From the NCBI RefSeq assembly GCF_018687195.1, contig NZ_CP061321.1:1798001-1862000 (forward strand): DNA of 64,000 nt. Reading direction: 5' to 3'. The notes under the pieces are model-generated. The model saw only the letters and a program-made list of their open reading frames with translations. It had not been told where the DNA came from and made no database searches. Every line of letters begins with the position of its first letter. Position 1 is the stretch's first letter. Source of the DNA: Polynucleobacter sp. MWH-UH2A (GTDB lineage: Bacteria; Pseudomonadota; Gammaproteobacteria; Burkholderiales; Burkholderiaceae). The translations under genes were made by a program, and so were the position numbers. Below, in pieces: positions 6,738-15,869 of the stretch.

Positions 6738-7349
6738 ATGCGACTACTTTCTATTTCTTCTGGCAAGGTGACGCCTTTATTTGGCAACCACCACCCAGAT
6801 TACAAATCTGTGCCATCTGCAATTCGTAAGACAAGCATTAGCAACCTACAAAATGCAATGGCTGTTGACATCAATAATCTTGGCGTTAAGGGTGATGAAC
6901 AGGCAGATCTCAATGTGCATGGTGGATTGGAAAAAGCGGTTTATGTTTACCCAACAGAACATTACACATTTTGGAATGAACTACTCACTCGCGAAACCAA
7001 AAAACCGATTGCTCTTCAACATGGTGCTCTTGGTGAAAACTTCACGATTGAGGGTCTACTCGAAACCGAAGTCTTTGTTGGCGACAAACTGGTGATCGGC
7101 GAACTGCAATTTGCTGTTACTAAATTACGCGAACCATGTTTTAAATTCAATGCAGCACTTGGCTACAAAGGTGCTGCTAAAGCCATGGTGCAATCGGGCT
7201 ATAGCGGCTGGTACTTACGGGTAATCAAGACAGGAATAGTCTCTGCAGGAGAAAGGATTCAGCTAATTCCCGGCCCAAGAGATACGTCTATCGCCCAGCA
7301 AAACCGAAATCTTTTAGCTAATCGCAATCAAAAAGATCTCTGGGATTGA
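6738..7349 (+). CDS. MOSC domain protein, YiiM-like
   Basis: A 203-residue cytoplasmic protein matching MOSC proteins of the YiiM type: an N-terminal beta segment (LLSISSGKVTPL), VKGDEQADLNVHGGLEKAVYVYP, the GENFTIEGL motif, and the conserved cysteine in KLREPCFKF near residue 136. MOSC domains bind molybdenum cofactor or carry sulfur through this Cys. YiiM proteins are linked to reduction of N-hydroxylated compounds. The start has no clear Shine-Dalgarno box, so coupling to the septoil-knot gene is possible. It is followed by a terminator shared with the convergent MFS gene. Confidence 0.85.
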   Translation: MRLLSISSGKVTPLFGNHHPDYKSVPSAIRKTSISNLQNAMAVDINNLGVKGDEQADLNVHGGLEKAVYVYPTEHYTFWNELLTRETKKPIALQHGALGENFTIEGLLETEVFVGDKLVIGELQFAVTKLREPCFKFNAALGYKGAAKAMVQSGYSGWYLRVIKTGIVSAGERIQLIPGPRDTSIAQQNRNLLANRNQKDLWD

Positions 7350-7356
7350 AATAAAA

Positions 7357-7380
7357 AACCCGATCATTTCTGATCGGGTT
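7357..7380. terminator. Bidirectional terminator between MOSC and MFS genes
   Basis: A 10-bp stem AACCCGATCA / TGATCGGGTT with a TTTC loop. The minus strand has a run of six T after the stem, so it serves the MFS gene best. The plus side has only TTTA after the GGG. Confidence 0.8.
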
Positions 7381-7407
7381 TAGCCTACTGCAGATATTGA
7401 CTACGCA

Positions 7408-9078
7408 TTAGTCACGCGCATAAATATCCACGTCTTTGGTTTCACGAACAAACAGTGTGCCGATTACTAAGGTAATAGCAGCAATGATGATTGGGTACCA
7501 GAGACCGTAGTAAATATTACCGTTTTGCGCAACCAAAGCAAAGGAGATCGTTGGCAATAAGCCACCGAACCAACCGTTACCAATATGGTATGGCAATGAC
7601 ATAGAGGTATAACGAATGCGGGTTGGGAACATCTCAACCAACATTGCAGCGATTGGGCCATAAACCATGGTTACCAAAATCACTAAGTAAACCAACAAGA
7701 GCAACACAGCAACATAGTTAATTTGTGCTGGATCTGCTTTAGTTGGATAACCCTCTTTGTTCAAAGCTTCGCGAATGGCCTTCTTGAATTCAGCATCTTT
7801 TGTTTTAGCTTCAGCAGGATCAATACCCTTAGCTGTATAGCCCTGAATTTCAATATCACCAATTTTTACTACCGCTGTAGAACCAGCTGGACCAGGAACA
7901 GTGCTATAGCTAGCAGAGTTTGAAGCCATCACCTGTTTTGCAATATCGCAAGAACTAGTGAATTTCGCTGTACCAGTTGGGTTGAACTGGAATGTACATT
8001 CATTCACGTCAGCAGTAATCGTTGCTGGTGCAGTTGCCATCGCTTTTTCTAACGCTGGGTTAGCGTAGTGAGTCAAAGCGTTAAAGACAGAAACTGGGGT
8101 GTTTGGAATGTAAGTAATTACAGCCAACAACAAACCACCCATAATGATGATCTTACGACCAATCTTGTCTGACAAGCTACCAAACACTACGAAGAATGGT
8201 GTACCGATAACCAAAGAAGCGGCAATCAATAAGTTCGCAGTCTTTGCGTCTACTTTCAATACTTGAGTGAGGTAGAACAAAGCGTAGAACTGACCGGTGT
8301 ACCAAACCACTGCCTGACCTGCAACCAAGCCAAACAATGCCAAGATAACAATCTTCAAGTTCTTCCATTGACCGAAAGACTCAGACAAAGGTGCTTTAGA
8401 TAACTTACCTTCTTCTTTCATCTTCTTGAAAGCTGGTGACTCATTCATGGATAAACGAATCCAAACAGAGATCGCCAACAATGCGATAGAAACGATGAAA
8501 GGAACGCGCCAGCCCCAAACATCAAAGTCTGGGCCAGTGAATTCACGTGTGAAGAGAATCACGAGCAAGGACAAGAACAAGCCCAAAGTAGCTGTTGTCT
8601 GAATCCATGCTGTGTAGGCACCACGACGGCCATGAGGCGCGTGTTCTGCAACATAAGTAGCAGCACCACCGTACTCACCACCCAAAGCCAAACCTTGAAG
8701 CATACGTAATGCAATCAAAATGACTGGGGCAGCAACACCAATGGTTGCGTAGTTAGGCAGAATACCGACGATGAAAGTCGCGCCACCCATCAATAAGATG
8801 GTTACCAAGAAGGTATATTTACGACCAATCAAATCGCCTAAGCGACCGAACACCAGTGCACCAAATGGGCGCACGATAAAACCGGCAGCAAACGCTAAGA
8901 GAGCGAAAATGAAGGCAGAGCCAGCATCTAGGCCTGAGAAGAATTGCTTAGCAATAATTGCCGCAAGTGAACCGTATAAATAAAAGTCGTACCACTCAAA
9001 AACCGTACCTAATGAAGATGCAAAAATAACCTTGCGTTCTTCTGCGGTCATTGGGGCTGCTTTATGCGCTGTTGACAT
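7408..9078 (-). CDS. MFS transporter, metabolite:H+ symporter type
   Basis: A 556-residue inner-membrane transporter. FEWYDFYLYG (TM1) and GRLGDLIGRK (loop 2-3) place it in the metabolite:H+ symporter group (ProP, ShiA, KgtP relatives), which takes up organic acids or compatible solutes with protons. It is about 110 residues longer than usual. Residues about 325-452, between predicted TM9 and TM10, form a soluble insertion with Cys361 and Cys377, probably periplasmic. The last helices and the signature GPIAAMLVEMFPTRIRYT follow. The gene stands alone between a terminator and a 211-base upstream gap. The substrate is not determined. Confidence 0.9.
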   Translation of the reverse strand: MSTAHKAAPMTAEERKVIFASSLGTVFEWYDFYLYGSLAAIIAKQFFSGLDAGSAFIFALLAFAAGFIVRPFGALVFGRLGDLIGRKYTFLVTILLMGGATFIVGILPNYATIGVAAPVILIALRMLQGLALGGEYGGAATYVAEHAPHGRRGAYTAWIQTTATLGLFLSLLVILFTREFTGPDFDVWGWRVPFIVSIALLAISVWIRLSMNESPAFKKMKEEGKLSKAPLSESFGQWKNLKIVILALFGLVAGQAVVWYTGQFYALFYLTQVLKVDAKTANLLIAASLVIGTPFFVVFGSLSDKIGRKIIIMGGLLLAVITYIPNTPVSVFNALTHYANPALEKAMATAPATITADVNECTFQFNPTGTAKFTSSCDIAKQVMASNSASYSTVPGPAGSTAVVKIGDIEIQGYTAKGIDPAEAKTKDAEFKKAIREALNKEGYPTKADPAQINYVAVLLLLVYLVILVTMVYGPIAAMLVEMFPTRIRYTSMSLPYHIGNGWFGGLLPTISFALVAQNGNIYYGLWYPIIIAAITLVIGTLFVRETKDVDIYARD

Positions 9079-9289
9079 CCGTAGCTCCTAACTATTTTTA
9101 TTGAAATAAAAAACAACGAACTGATTATGCTGTGAAAAAAAATCAAGAAATCTACTAATTAGGGTAATTCCCCATCAATTGGTGTGCGGGTTTTCCCGAG
9201 AAACATTCAAACCGATTGCATTAAAGCAACAAATGTTCGCCTGATGTCTAATATCAACAAACACTCATATAACTAGGGACAAAATAACC

Positions 9290-10888
9290 ATGCAACCAAA
9301 ATGGGGAATCAGAGGGATGGCGGTAGCGCCTCACTCTCTCGCATCCGAATCCGCTTTAGCAGTTCTTCGTGAGGGCGGCAACGCACTCGAAGCGATGGTC
9401 GCTGCAGCAGCAACGATTGCCGTCGTCTATCCACACATGAATTCCATTGGCGGGGATTCCTTTTGGGTCATTCACTCTCCTGGCAAAGCCATGGGTGGAA
9501 TTGATGCTTGCGGTGCTGCTGCCGGTTTGGCAACAAAAGAGTGGTACAGAGAGCGCGGCATTACCAAAGCGATCCCTTTTAGAGGGCCGGTAGCCGCCAA
9601 CACGGTTGCAGGAACCATTTCTGGCTGGGGTGCCGCTCACAAACTTTCCAAGCAAGGCTTGGGCGGAAGAATGCCACTATCGAGATTGCTGGCAGATGCC
9701 ATTCACTATGCAGAAACTGGTGTGCCGGTTACCCACAGCCAATCCAGCCTGACAGCAAAAAAACGGGAAGAACTGAAATCTATTCCCGGATTTGCTAAAA
9801 CATTTTTAGTAGATGGAAAAGCGCCTGCTGTTGGCAGCATTTTTAAACAGGCTCGCCTTGCAAAAACCTTGCGACAAATTGCCGACAAGGGAACAGATGA
9901 TTACTATCGCGGCGAACTTGCAGAATTAATCGGAAAAGAACTTACGGATATTGGAAGTCCTCTACGTCTAGCCGACCTCCATCGCCATCATGCAAAGCTG
10001 ATTGATCCGCTTGAACTCAAACACAGCATGGGTCATGTTTACAACATGATTCCGCCTACCCAAGGCGTGGTCTCACTCATGATTGTTGGCATCTTGGACC
10101 AATTAAATCTGAAACGTTTCAAAGTCGATAGCGCTGAATATGTCCATCATTGCGTTGAGGCGACCAAACAAGCATTTAAGATTCGCGATCAATTTGTCAC
10201 AGACCCCGCTTATATGACCAAGAATGCGCAATCCTTCTTGGCACCAGCGTTTCTGAAAAAACTTGCCAAGAATATTGACCCCAATAAGGCGCTGCCATGG
10301 GGTCAAGGAAAAGGCCCAGCCGATACGATTTGGATGGGCGTCATTGATGGTGACGGCAACTGCGTTTCATTTATCCAAAGTATCTATCACGAGTTTGGTG
10401 CAGGAATTGTTCTGCCGAAATCTGGAATTAATTGGCAGAACCGTGGTTGCAGTTTTTCACTAGATCCGAAAACACTCAATCACCTTGAGCCCTATCGCAA
10501 ACCATTTCATACGCTGAATCCAGCCATGGCTTTATTTAAAGATGGTCGTTCAATGGTGTACGGCACTATGGGTGGTGATGGCCAACCACAAACGCAATGT
10601 GCGGTATTCACACGCACTGCTACATATGGACTTGATCCACAAGATGCCATCAGTCGCCCTCGTTGGTTATTGGGTCGCACTTGGGGACAAACCAGTGACA
10701 GTTTGAAATTAGAGTCACGCTTTAGTCCATGGGTTGCAAAAGAGTTACATGCTTTAGGCCATGAAATTGAAATGCTTGATGCGTTTGATGAAACAGTTGG
10801 TCACGCGGGCTGCATCATTCGCGAACCCTCGGGAACACTCCGTGGCGGATGGGATCCGCGCAGTGATGGCGCTGTTAGCGCGTTTTAG
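9290..10888 (+). CDS. Gamma-glutamyltransferase family enzyme
   Basis: A 532-residue Ntn-hydrolase of the GGT family, which is made as a precursor and cleaves itself before a catalytic Thr to give two subunits. The likely nucleophile is Thr346 in GPADTIWMGVIDGDGN. Supporting motifs are NSIGGDSFWV near residue 51, FGAGIVLPKSGI and GTMGGDGQPQTQ. It lacks a signal peptide, unlike periplasmic glutathione GGTs, so it is probably cytoplasmic. It resembles the YwrD or oxamate-amidohydrolase-like branch. A weak ribosome binding site (AGGGAC) precedes the ATG. Its end overlaps that of the convergent TRIC-type gene by 14 bases. Confidence 0.85.
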   Translation: MQPKWGIRGMAVAPHSLASESALAVLREGGNALEAMVAAAATIAVVYPHMNSIGGDSFWVIHSPGKAMGGIDACGAAAGLATKEWYRERGITKAIPFRGPVAANTVAGTISGWGAAHKLSKQGLGGRMPLSRLLADAIHYAETGVPVTHSQSSLTAKKREELKSIPGFAKTFLVDGKAPAVGSIFKQARLAKTLRQIADKGTDDYYRGELAELIGKELTDIGSPLRLADLHRHHAKLIDPLELKHSMGHVYNMIPPTQGVVSLMIVGILDQLNLKRFKVDSAEYVHHCVEATKQAFKIRDQFVTDPAYMTKNAQSFLAPAFLKKLAKNIDPNKALPWGQGKGPADTIWMGVIDGDGNCVSFIQSIYHEFGAGIVLPKSGINWQNRGCSFSLDPKTLNHLEPYRKPFHTLNPAMALFKDGRSMVYGTMGGDGQPQTQCAVFTRTATYGLDPQDAISRPRWLLGRTWGQTSDSLKLESRFSPWVAKELHALGHEIEMLDAFDETVGHAGCIIREPSGTLRGGWDPRSDGAVSAF

Positions 10889-11504
10889 TAATAAACAATT
10901 TGGGCACGCGCAGATCCCAATGAATAGCGGCTGCGCGTAATCCAAATATTCCCAACATGCAGAGTACAGAGCCCTCGATCGCATATTGAGGTAAAAAATT
11001 CAAAACCAAAACATAAGCACAACACCCCAAAGTCACTGGGATGGCATAGAGCTCATGCGACATGATGAGGGTTTTTCTTCCAGCCAAAACATCCCGAATC
11101 AAACCGCCGCCAATGGCAGTAATCACACCCAGAATCACGGGGGCAACTGGTAGCCCGAAATTCATGCTAGATGCTTTATCGGCACCCTGTATTCCAAAAA
11201 GCGCCGCACCAAAACCGTCGATGTAAAGCATCCAACGATAAATTTGCGGTTGCGTAAAAAATGATTCGGCAACAAATGTCAGCACACTTGCTCCTAAAGC
11301 AAGCCACACATACATTTGATTCTCAGACCAAAAAACGGGGGCCTCCAAAATGATGTCGCGAATGGTTCCGCCCCCAATTGCCGTAATCAAACCCAGCACC
11401 AAAACGCCAAAAAGATCAACGCCGCGATCCGCAATCGCCAATACGCCTGTCACCGCAAACGCCATAGTTGCAATGACGCCAACCCAAAACTGAATATGTT
11501 CCAT
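10875..11504 (-). CDS. TRIC-type / UPF0126 membrane protein
   Basis: A 209-residue protein with about seven transmembrane helices arranged as two related halves, each with a glycine-rich TAIGGGxIRDxxL motif (GLITAIGGGTIRDIILE and GVITAIGGGLIRDVLAG). This is the prokaryotic trimeric intracellular cation channel family (YadS/YicG-like). ATG 11504 is preferred because the first helix begins directly after it; the frame is open to ATG 11549, which would add 15 polar residues. Family members conduct K+ or possibly small metabolites. It is convergent with the GGT gene and divergent from the glutathione transferase gene. Confidence 0.85.
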   Translation of the reverse strand: MEHIQFWVGVIATMAFAVTGVLAIADRGVDLFGVLVLGLITAIGGGTIRDIILEAPVFWSENQMYVWLALGASVLTFVAESFFTQPQIYRWMLYIDGFGAALFGIQGADKASSMNFGLPVAPVILGVITAIGGGLIRDVLAGRKTLIMSHELYAIPVTLGCCAYVLVLNFLPQYAIEGSVLCMLGIFGLRAAAIHWDLRVPKLFITKTR

Positions 11505-11593
11505 AGGAATTAGTCTAAAACACTTTGAATAAACTTCATCCAAATGCATCGCCCTGCATATACTGAGAGCAACTTATTCTTGAAAACCACAAT

Positions 11594-12292
11594 ATGACTA
11601 CGACATCGAATTCCAAGCCTAGGCTCTACAGCTTTTGGCGTAGCTCAGCCGCCTTCCGTGTTCGTATTGCCTTAAACCTCAAAGGCATCCCCTGCGACAT
11701 CACTCCTGTTCACATAACTAAAAGTGGTGGCGCCCAATTTGATCTAGATTACTCAGAAAAAAATCCCACTCACTTAGTGCCGCTATTTGAAGATGGCAAA
11801 GTCAGCATTCATCAATCATTAGCCATTATTGAGTATCTAGAAGAAACGCATCCCAACCCAAGGCTTTTGCCCACATCACCCGAAGACCGCGCTTGGGTTC
11901 GATCTTTGGCAATGGATATTGCTTGTGATATTCATCCCATTAATAACTTACGTGTGTTGCGATACCTAGTAAAAAATGTCGGCAGTACTAATGAAACAAA
12001 AGATACTTGGTATCAGCACTGGATAAAGTTAGGTCTTAACAGCTTAGAAAAACAGCTCAGCACCGATTCTCGTGTTAGACGTTTTGCATACGGAGATCAA
12101 CCGGGACTAGTTGAGGCTTGCTTAGTACCCCAATTATTCAACGCACTTAGTAGCGGCATGGATCTCACTCCCTACCCTAGCTTAGTCAAAATATTGCATG
12201 AGTGCTTAAAGTTACCAGCCTTTATGGATGCTTCTTGGGAAAAACAAATCGATGCAGAGGGTTTAAACCCTAGCATTCCACCACAAAAATAA
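11594..12292 (+). CDS. maiA: Maleylacetoacetate isomerase / zeta-class glutathione transferase
   Basis: A 232-residue glutathione-dependent enzyme. The N-terminal thioredoxin-like domain carries the zeta-class motif RSSAAFRVRIAL (residues about 16-27), with catalytic Ser-Ser, and the glutathione-binding HQSLAIIEYLEE. The C-terminal helical domain follows (DQPGLVEACLVPQLFNA). The family isomerises maleylacetoacetate or maleylpyruvate in aromatic catabolism. No other aromatic-degradation gene is nearby, so the physiological substrate is open. Its last 30 bases overlap the end of the convergent AEC transporter gene. Confidence 0.8.
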   Translation: MTTTSNSKPRLYSFWRSSAAFRVRIALNLKGIPCDITPVHITKSGGAQFDLDYSEKNPTHLVPLFEDGKVSIHQSLAIIEYLEETHPNPRLLPTSPEDRAWVRSLAMDIACDIHPINNLRVLRYLVKNVGSTNETKDTWYQHWIKLGLNSLEKQLSTDSRVRRFAYGDQPGLVEACLVPQLFNALSSGMDLTPYPSLVKILHECLKLPAFMDASWEKQIDAEGLNPSIPPQK

Positions 12293-13192
12293 GGACAGCG
12301 TTAATAGAGAGCCAATCGTAGTAATTAATACCACTCGCGATATCACACTGCCATCAGCCTTGTAATACTGAGCCAACATAAAAGGGCCTGTACCTGTTGG
12401 AAGCGCACTCAAAATCACAATCGCATTTAACCAAAGTGTTGGCAAGTTCAAAATTGGTCCCGCAATCAACCAGGCAATGAGAGGCTGGAAAATCAGCTTC
12501 GCAATACTGATACCCCATGTCTGACTAGCCGAAGCTTTGCTCTTTTGCAGTAGAAACAATCCAATAGATACTAAAGCGCAAGGTGTTGCCGCAGCAGCTA
12601 AGAAGGCAATCACTTGCGCAATGGGTTCGTACAAAGTTTGACCGGAGGAGGCCCATGCCAAGCCAGCAACCGGTGCAACCAACAATGGATTAGCACAGAG
12701 CGACTTGAATACGCTAAGCACAATTTCATGAGGTTTTTTATGGGACAGAATATCGATCTCGATTAACACCGTCACTAATGCAAACATTACAAACACAATA
12801 AATGTGGAAATAATTGCAGGGGCCATTCCCTCCTGACCTAATGCAAGAGCGCAGAGCGGTATACCCATGTAGCCCGTGTTTGAATACGAAGCACTTAATC
12901 CATTAAAGCTCGCCGCAGCCAAATCTTTGCTCTTCAAGTAGCTAATGGCAAGAACCACCACAAAGACAATGAAGCAGCTAAAGAAAAAGGCAGCGATAAA
13001 GCCGGGTTGCCAGAGCGTTTGCCAACCACTTGTAGCGGCAAAATTAAACAGCTGCGCTGGGAGTGCTAACCAAACTACAAAGCGATTGAGCTCAACCGAA
13101 GCACTCTCGCCCAGCTTCCCAGTACGCCCACAAACATACCCGATCAGTATGAGGGCAAAAACTGGAAGGACTACATTAAATACGTAGAGCAA
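12263..13192 (-). CDS. AEC (auxin efflux carrier) family transporter
   Basis: A 309-residue integral membrane protein with about ten helices. It begins LYVFNVVLPVFALILIGYVCGRTG, the typical N-terminus of bacterial AEC/MdcF-like carriers, and ends in a helix-rich half with PLIAWLIAGP and LSALPTGTGPFMLAQYY. The start is TTG at 13192; no in-frame ATG precedes it after the upstream stop. AEC proteins move organic anions such as malonate or malate. The gene lies 16 bases after the gamma carbonic anhydrase gene and is probably in the same transcript. Confidence 0.85.
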   Translation of the reverse strand: MLYVFNVVLPVFALILIGYVCGRTGKLGESASVELNRFVVWLALPAQLFNFAATSGWQTLWQPGFIAAFFFSCFIVFVVVLAISYLKSKDLAAASFNGLSASYSNTGYMGIPLCALALGQEGMAPAIISTFIVFVMFALVTVLIEIDILSHKKPHEIVLSVFKSLCANPLLVAPVAGLAWASSGQTLYEPIAQVIAFLAAAATPCALVSIGLFLLQKSKASASQTWGISIAKLIFQPLIAWLIAGPILNLPTLWLNAIVILSALPTGTGPFMLAQYYKADGSVISRVVLITTIGSLLTLSLFLWWNARV

Positions 13193-13208
13193 GATAGCGT
13201 AAGCAGAA

Positions 13209-13733
13209 TTAGGAAATCTTTTTCAGGGTTTTGGTATAGCGTTGCGCATTTTTCACATAACGCCCTGCGATCTCACCAATCCCTGCAATTTGCTCGGGGG
13301 TTAAAGTTTTAACCGCTTTAGCAGGCGACCCAATAATCATTGAGCCATCGGGAAATTCTTTTCCCTCAGTTACGAGAGCGCCAGCACCAACTAGGCAACG
13401 CTTGCCAATTTTTGCGCCGTTCAAAATAACCGCGCCAATACCAATCAAACTCCCATCGCCGATTTGGCACCCGTGCAGCATCACTTGATGACCTACGGTG
13501 ACATTCTTCCCAATAGTGAGTGGATAGCCAGGATCGGTATGCAAGACGGATGCGTCCTGCACGTTACTGCCTTCGCCCACCTGAATAAGATCGTTATCGC
13601 CACGGATAACAACTTTGGGCCAAACATTGGCATCTTTGTGAAGTACTACTTTGCCGATGACCTCAGCGCTCTCGGCAACCCAAGCACCCTCAGAGAGTTG
13701 AGGTGCATTTCCATCTAGTTCAAATATAGCCAT
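13209..13733 (-). CDS. Gamma carbonic anhydrase family protein
   Basis: A 174-residue left-handed beta-helix protein. Hexapeptide repeats run through residues about 20-125 ([50 protein letters not shown]). The three zinc histidines expected for gamma carbonic anhydrases (YrdA, PaaY group) are present: one in VLHTDPG and two in [10 protein letters not shown]. It probably trimerises in the cytoplasm. Many members bind metal but show little hydratase activity, so the reaction is uncertain. It is followed by the AEC gene. Confidence 0.9.
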   Translation of the reverse strand: MAIFELDGNAPQLSEGAWVAESAEVIGKVVLHKDANVWPKVVIRGDNDLIQVGEGSNVQDASVLHTDPGYPLTIGKNVTVGHQVMLHGCQIGDGSLIGIGAVILNGAKIGKRCLVGAGALVTEGKEFPDGSMIIGSPAKAVKTLTPEQIAGIGEIAGRYVKNAQRYTKTLKKIS

Positions 13734-13784
13734 GATCCATTATAGGTATGAATCAGGCTATATCAGCATGGCTCCTGAAACGAC

Positions 13785-14987
13785 TTACCAGTTAGGCTCG
13801 CGATCTGGAGTTGAAGAAATTCGATGAACACTTAAGTCAGCGCCCTCAAACTCTTCCTCTTGAGACATCCGAATACCAATGACGGCCTTCAGCGCACCAT
13901 AAACTACAAAGCCACCAACCAAGGCAATGCCCACGCCCATCAAACTACCAATCAGTTGGCCTGTAAAAGCAATACCACCAATGCCGCCGAATGCTTTTGT
14001 TCCAAAAATACCAGCAGCTAAACCACCCCAAAGTCCGCACAAACCATGCAGAGGCCAAACACCCAACACATCATCTAACTTCCAACGGTTTTGAACCAAG
14101 GTAAACATATATACAAAGAGAGCACCAGCAACCAAACCTACAAAAAGAGCGCCCACTGGATGCATCAAATCAGATCCGGCACAAACTGCAACCAAGCCAG
14201 CAAGTGGACCGTTGTAGGCAAAGCCAGGATCATTTCGTCCGACAACCCATGCTGCAAGTGTTCCACCAACCATTGCCATTAATGAATTCAAGGCAACTAA
14301 ACCGCTAATCTTGTCGATAGTTTGGGCACTCATCACATTAAAACCAAACCAACCCACCGCTAAGATCCAAGCGCCTAATGCCAAAAAGGGAATGCTGGAT
14401 GGTGGATGCGCAGAAATTTGCCCTTCTTTGGTGTAACGACCACGACGTGCGCCCAGCAAGATAACCGCTGGCAAGGCAATCCAACCGCCAACAGCATGAA
14501 CCACCACTGAGCCTGCGAAATCATGGAACTCTTCGCCAGTGAAACCCTTGATCCATGCCTGAATACCGTAATGCTGATTCCACGCAATGCCTTCGAAGAA
14601 AGGATAAACAAAACCGACCAAAACAAAAGTGGCAATCAATTGAGGATTGAATTTAGCTCTCTCGGCAATACCACCAGAAATAATGGCAGGAATTGCAGCA
14701 GCAAAAGTGAGGAGAAAGAAAAACTTCACTAGCTCATAGCCATTTTTCTCGGCCAACAGTTCTGCGCCTGAAAAGAAGTTGACTCCATATGCAATGCTGT
14801 AACCAATGAAGAAATAGGCAATAGTTGAAACCGCAAAATCCACCAAGATTTTTACTAAGGCATTTACTTGATTCTTTTTACGCACAGTGCCCAACTCTAA
14901 AAATGCAAAGCCTGCATGCATAGCAAGCACCATGATGGCGCCCAACAAAATGAATAGGGCATCGCTGCCAGATTTCAAAATTTCCAC
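13785..14987 (-). CDS. amtB: Ammonium transporter
   Basis: A 400-residue Amt/Mep/Rh channel with about eleven helices. Key features are the pore twin histidines in FAGSVVVHAVGGWIALP and WPLHGLCGLWGG. The start is GTG at 14987, supported by AGAAGGGG upstream. No signal peptide is evident, as in many beta-proteobacterial Amt proteins. No glnK gene adjoins it, which is unusual because amtB and glnK are commonly paired. A near-consensus NtrC palindrome about 65-80 bases upstream suggests induction under nitrogen limitation. Confidence 0.93.
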   Translation of the reverse strand: MEILKSGSDALFILLGAIMVLAMHAGFAFLELGTVRKKNQVNALVKILVDFAVSTIAYFFIGYSIAYGVNFFSGAELLAEKNGYELVKFFFLLTFAAAIPAIISGGIAERAKFNPQLIATFVLVGFVYPFFEGIAWNQHYGIQAWIKGFTGEEFHDFAGSVVVHAVGGWIALPAVILLGARRGRYTKEGQISAHPPSSIPFLALGAWILAVGWFGFNVMSAQTIDKISGLVALNSLMAMVGGTLAAWVVGRNDPGFAYNGPLAGLVAVCAGSDLMHPVGALFVGLVAGALFVYMFTLVQNRWKLDDVLGVWPLHGLCGLWGGLAAGIFGTKAFGGIGGIAFTGQLIGSLMGVGIALVGGFVVYGALKAVIGIRMSQEEEFEGADLSVHRISSTPDREPNW

Positions 14988-15050
14988 TTGTTTTCCCCTT
15001 CTATTTTTTGCATCATTATGGGGAGTTAATAAACCTATTACGGTGCAAAA

Positions 15051-15067
15051 TGCACTTAATTAGTGCA
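15051..15067. promoter_or_regulatory. NtrC-type binding site upstream of amtB
   Basis: TGCACTTAATTAGTGCA is a near-perfect 17-bp dyad fitting the NtrC pattern GCAC-N7-GTGC. It lies 64 bases before the amtB GTG and 57 bases before the divergent Rap1a-like gene. A second dyad, GTGCA-AAA-TGCAC, overlaps it at 15043-15055. I did not find a good sigma-54 -24/-12 element between it and amtB. Confidence 0.55.
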
Positions 15068-15123
15068 TATATTGGCTAAAATGATGGTTTATGATGGATT
15101 TACACACACCAACAGGAGAACCC

Positions 15124-15492
15124 ATGAAAAAAGTCCTTATTTTTTTAGCTGTAGCGGCAGCTTTTTCTGGCTTAGTACAAGCCCAACCCAATGCAGCCGT
15201 TAAGGTTCTCAGCACACAAGAGCTGGTCAATGTTTGTAAGTTACCCGCCAGCCCAGAATCTAGAAGCTTTTGCGTGGGCTACTCAACTGCTATTTATGAC
15301 ACTTACCTAGCTACGCGTCATCCCCAGCGCGCAAAACCATTTATCTGTGTAAAGCAACCCGCTCCATCACGTGATGAAGTTATCGCTGATTTTGTGAAAT
15401 TCGGACAAGACAATCCACAAACCGCAGACAAACCTGCTGCTGGTGTGTTCTTAGGTTTCTTGGCAGCACGATTCCCTTGCGCCAGAAAATAA
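15124..15492 (+). CDS. Rap1a/Tai-like exported protein
   Basis: A 122-residue protein with a signal peptide (MKKVLIFLAVAAAFSGLVQA). ATG 15124 is chosen over 15091 because AGGAGA lies just before it. The mature part has four cysteines in the pattern of the Rap1a/Tai immunity fold: LVNVCKLP, RSFCVGYSTAIYD, PFICVKQP and the terminal ARFPCAR, with an AAGVFLGFLAARFPC helix. Named members neutralise type VI amidase effectors in the periplasm. No effector or T6SS gene is in the window, and many such proteins are orphan. Function is therefore unassigned. Confidence 0.7.
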   Translation: MKKVLIFLAVAAAFSGLVQAQPNAAVKVLSTQELVNVCKLPASPESRSFCVGYSTAIYDTYLATRHPQRAKPFICVKQPAPSRDEVIADFVKFGQDNPQTADKPAAGVFLGFLAARFPCARK

Positions 15493-15538
15493 TCCGATCA
15501 TTCCGTTCAATTCAAATTAATTAAAAGGATCTGTTGAT

Positions 15539-15826
15539 ATGAAAAAAATTATCGCGATTACTGCAGCAACTCTTGCAATTGCTGGCTGTTCCAATATGAG
15601 CAACACTGAACAACGCACATTATCCGGTGCTGGCATTGGCGCAGCAGCGGGCGCTATTGGCACCGCAATTTTCCATGGCAACCCAATTTGGGGAGCAGTC
15701 GGTGGTGCAGCAGTTGGTGCAGCATCTGGCTATATTTATGATTCCTACAAAAAAGAGCAGGCATCTGAATACAACGCAGGATATAACGCTGGGAAGAATA
15801 ACAAGCCAGCAAACTCACCAAACTAA
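15539..15826 (+). CDS. Glycine-zipper lipoprotein
   Basis: A 95-residue protein. The signal sequence ends in a lipobox LAIAGC (Cys17), so it should be lipid-anchored. Residues about 28-67 are a glycine zipper (SGAGIGAAAGAIGTAIFHG, then WGAVGGAAVGAASGYIYD), which forms tightly packed membrane-inserting helices as in SlyB or YMGG-type proteins. The tail is polar. It is 46 bases after the Rap1a-like gene and is followed by a strong terminator. Its role is unknown; similar proteins affect envelope integrity. Confidence 0.8.
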   Translation: MKKIIAITAATLAIAGCSNMSNTEQRTLSGAGIGAAAGAIGTAIFHGNPIWGAVGGAAVGAASGYIYDSYKKEQASEYNAGYNAGKNNKPANSPN

Positions 15827-15869
15827 GCTCAACCTACCTAACGTTGGTAACAGCGTTAGTGCAAAAACT

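Noticed and set aside
14988-15050. Sigma-54 promoter for amtB
   Set aside because: No GG-N10-GC element at suitable spacing was found in the leader.
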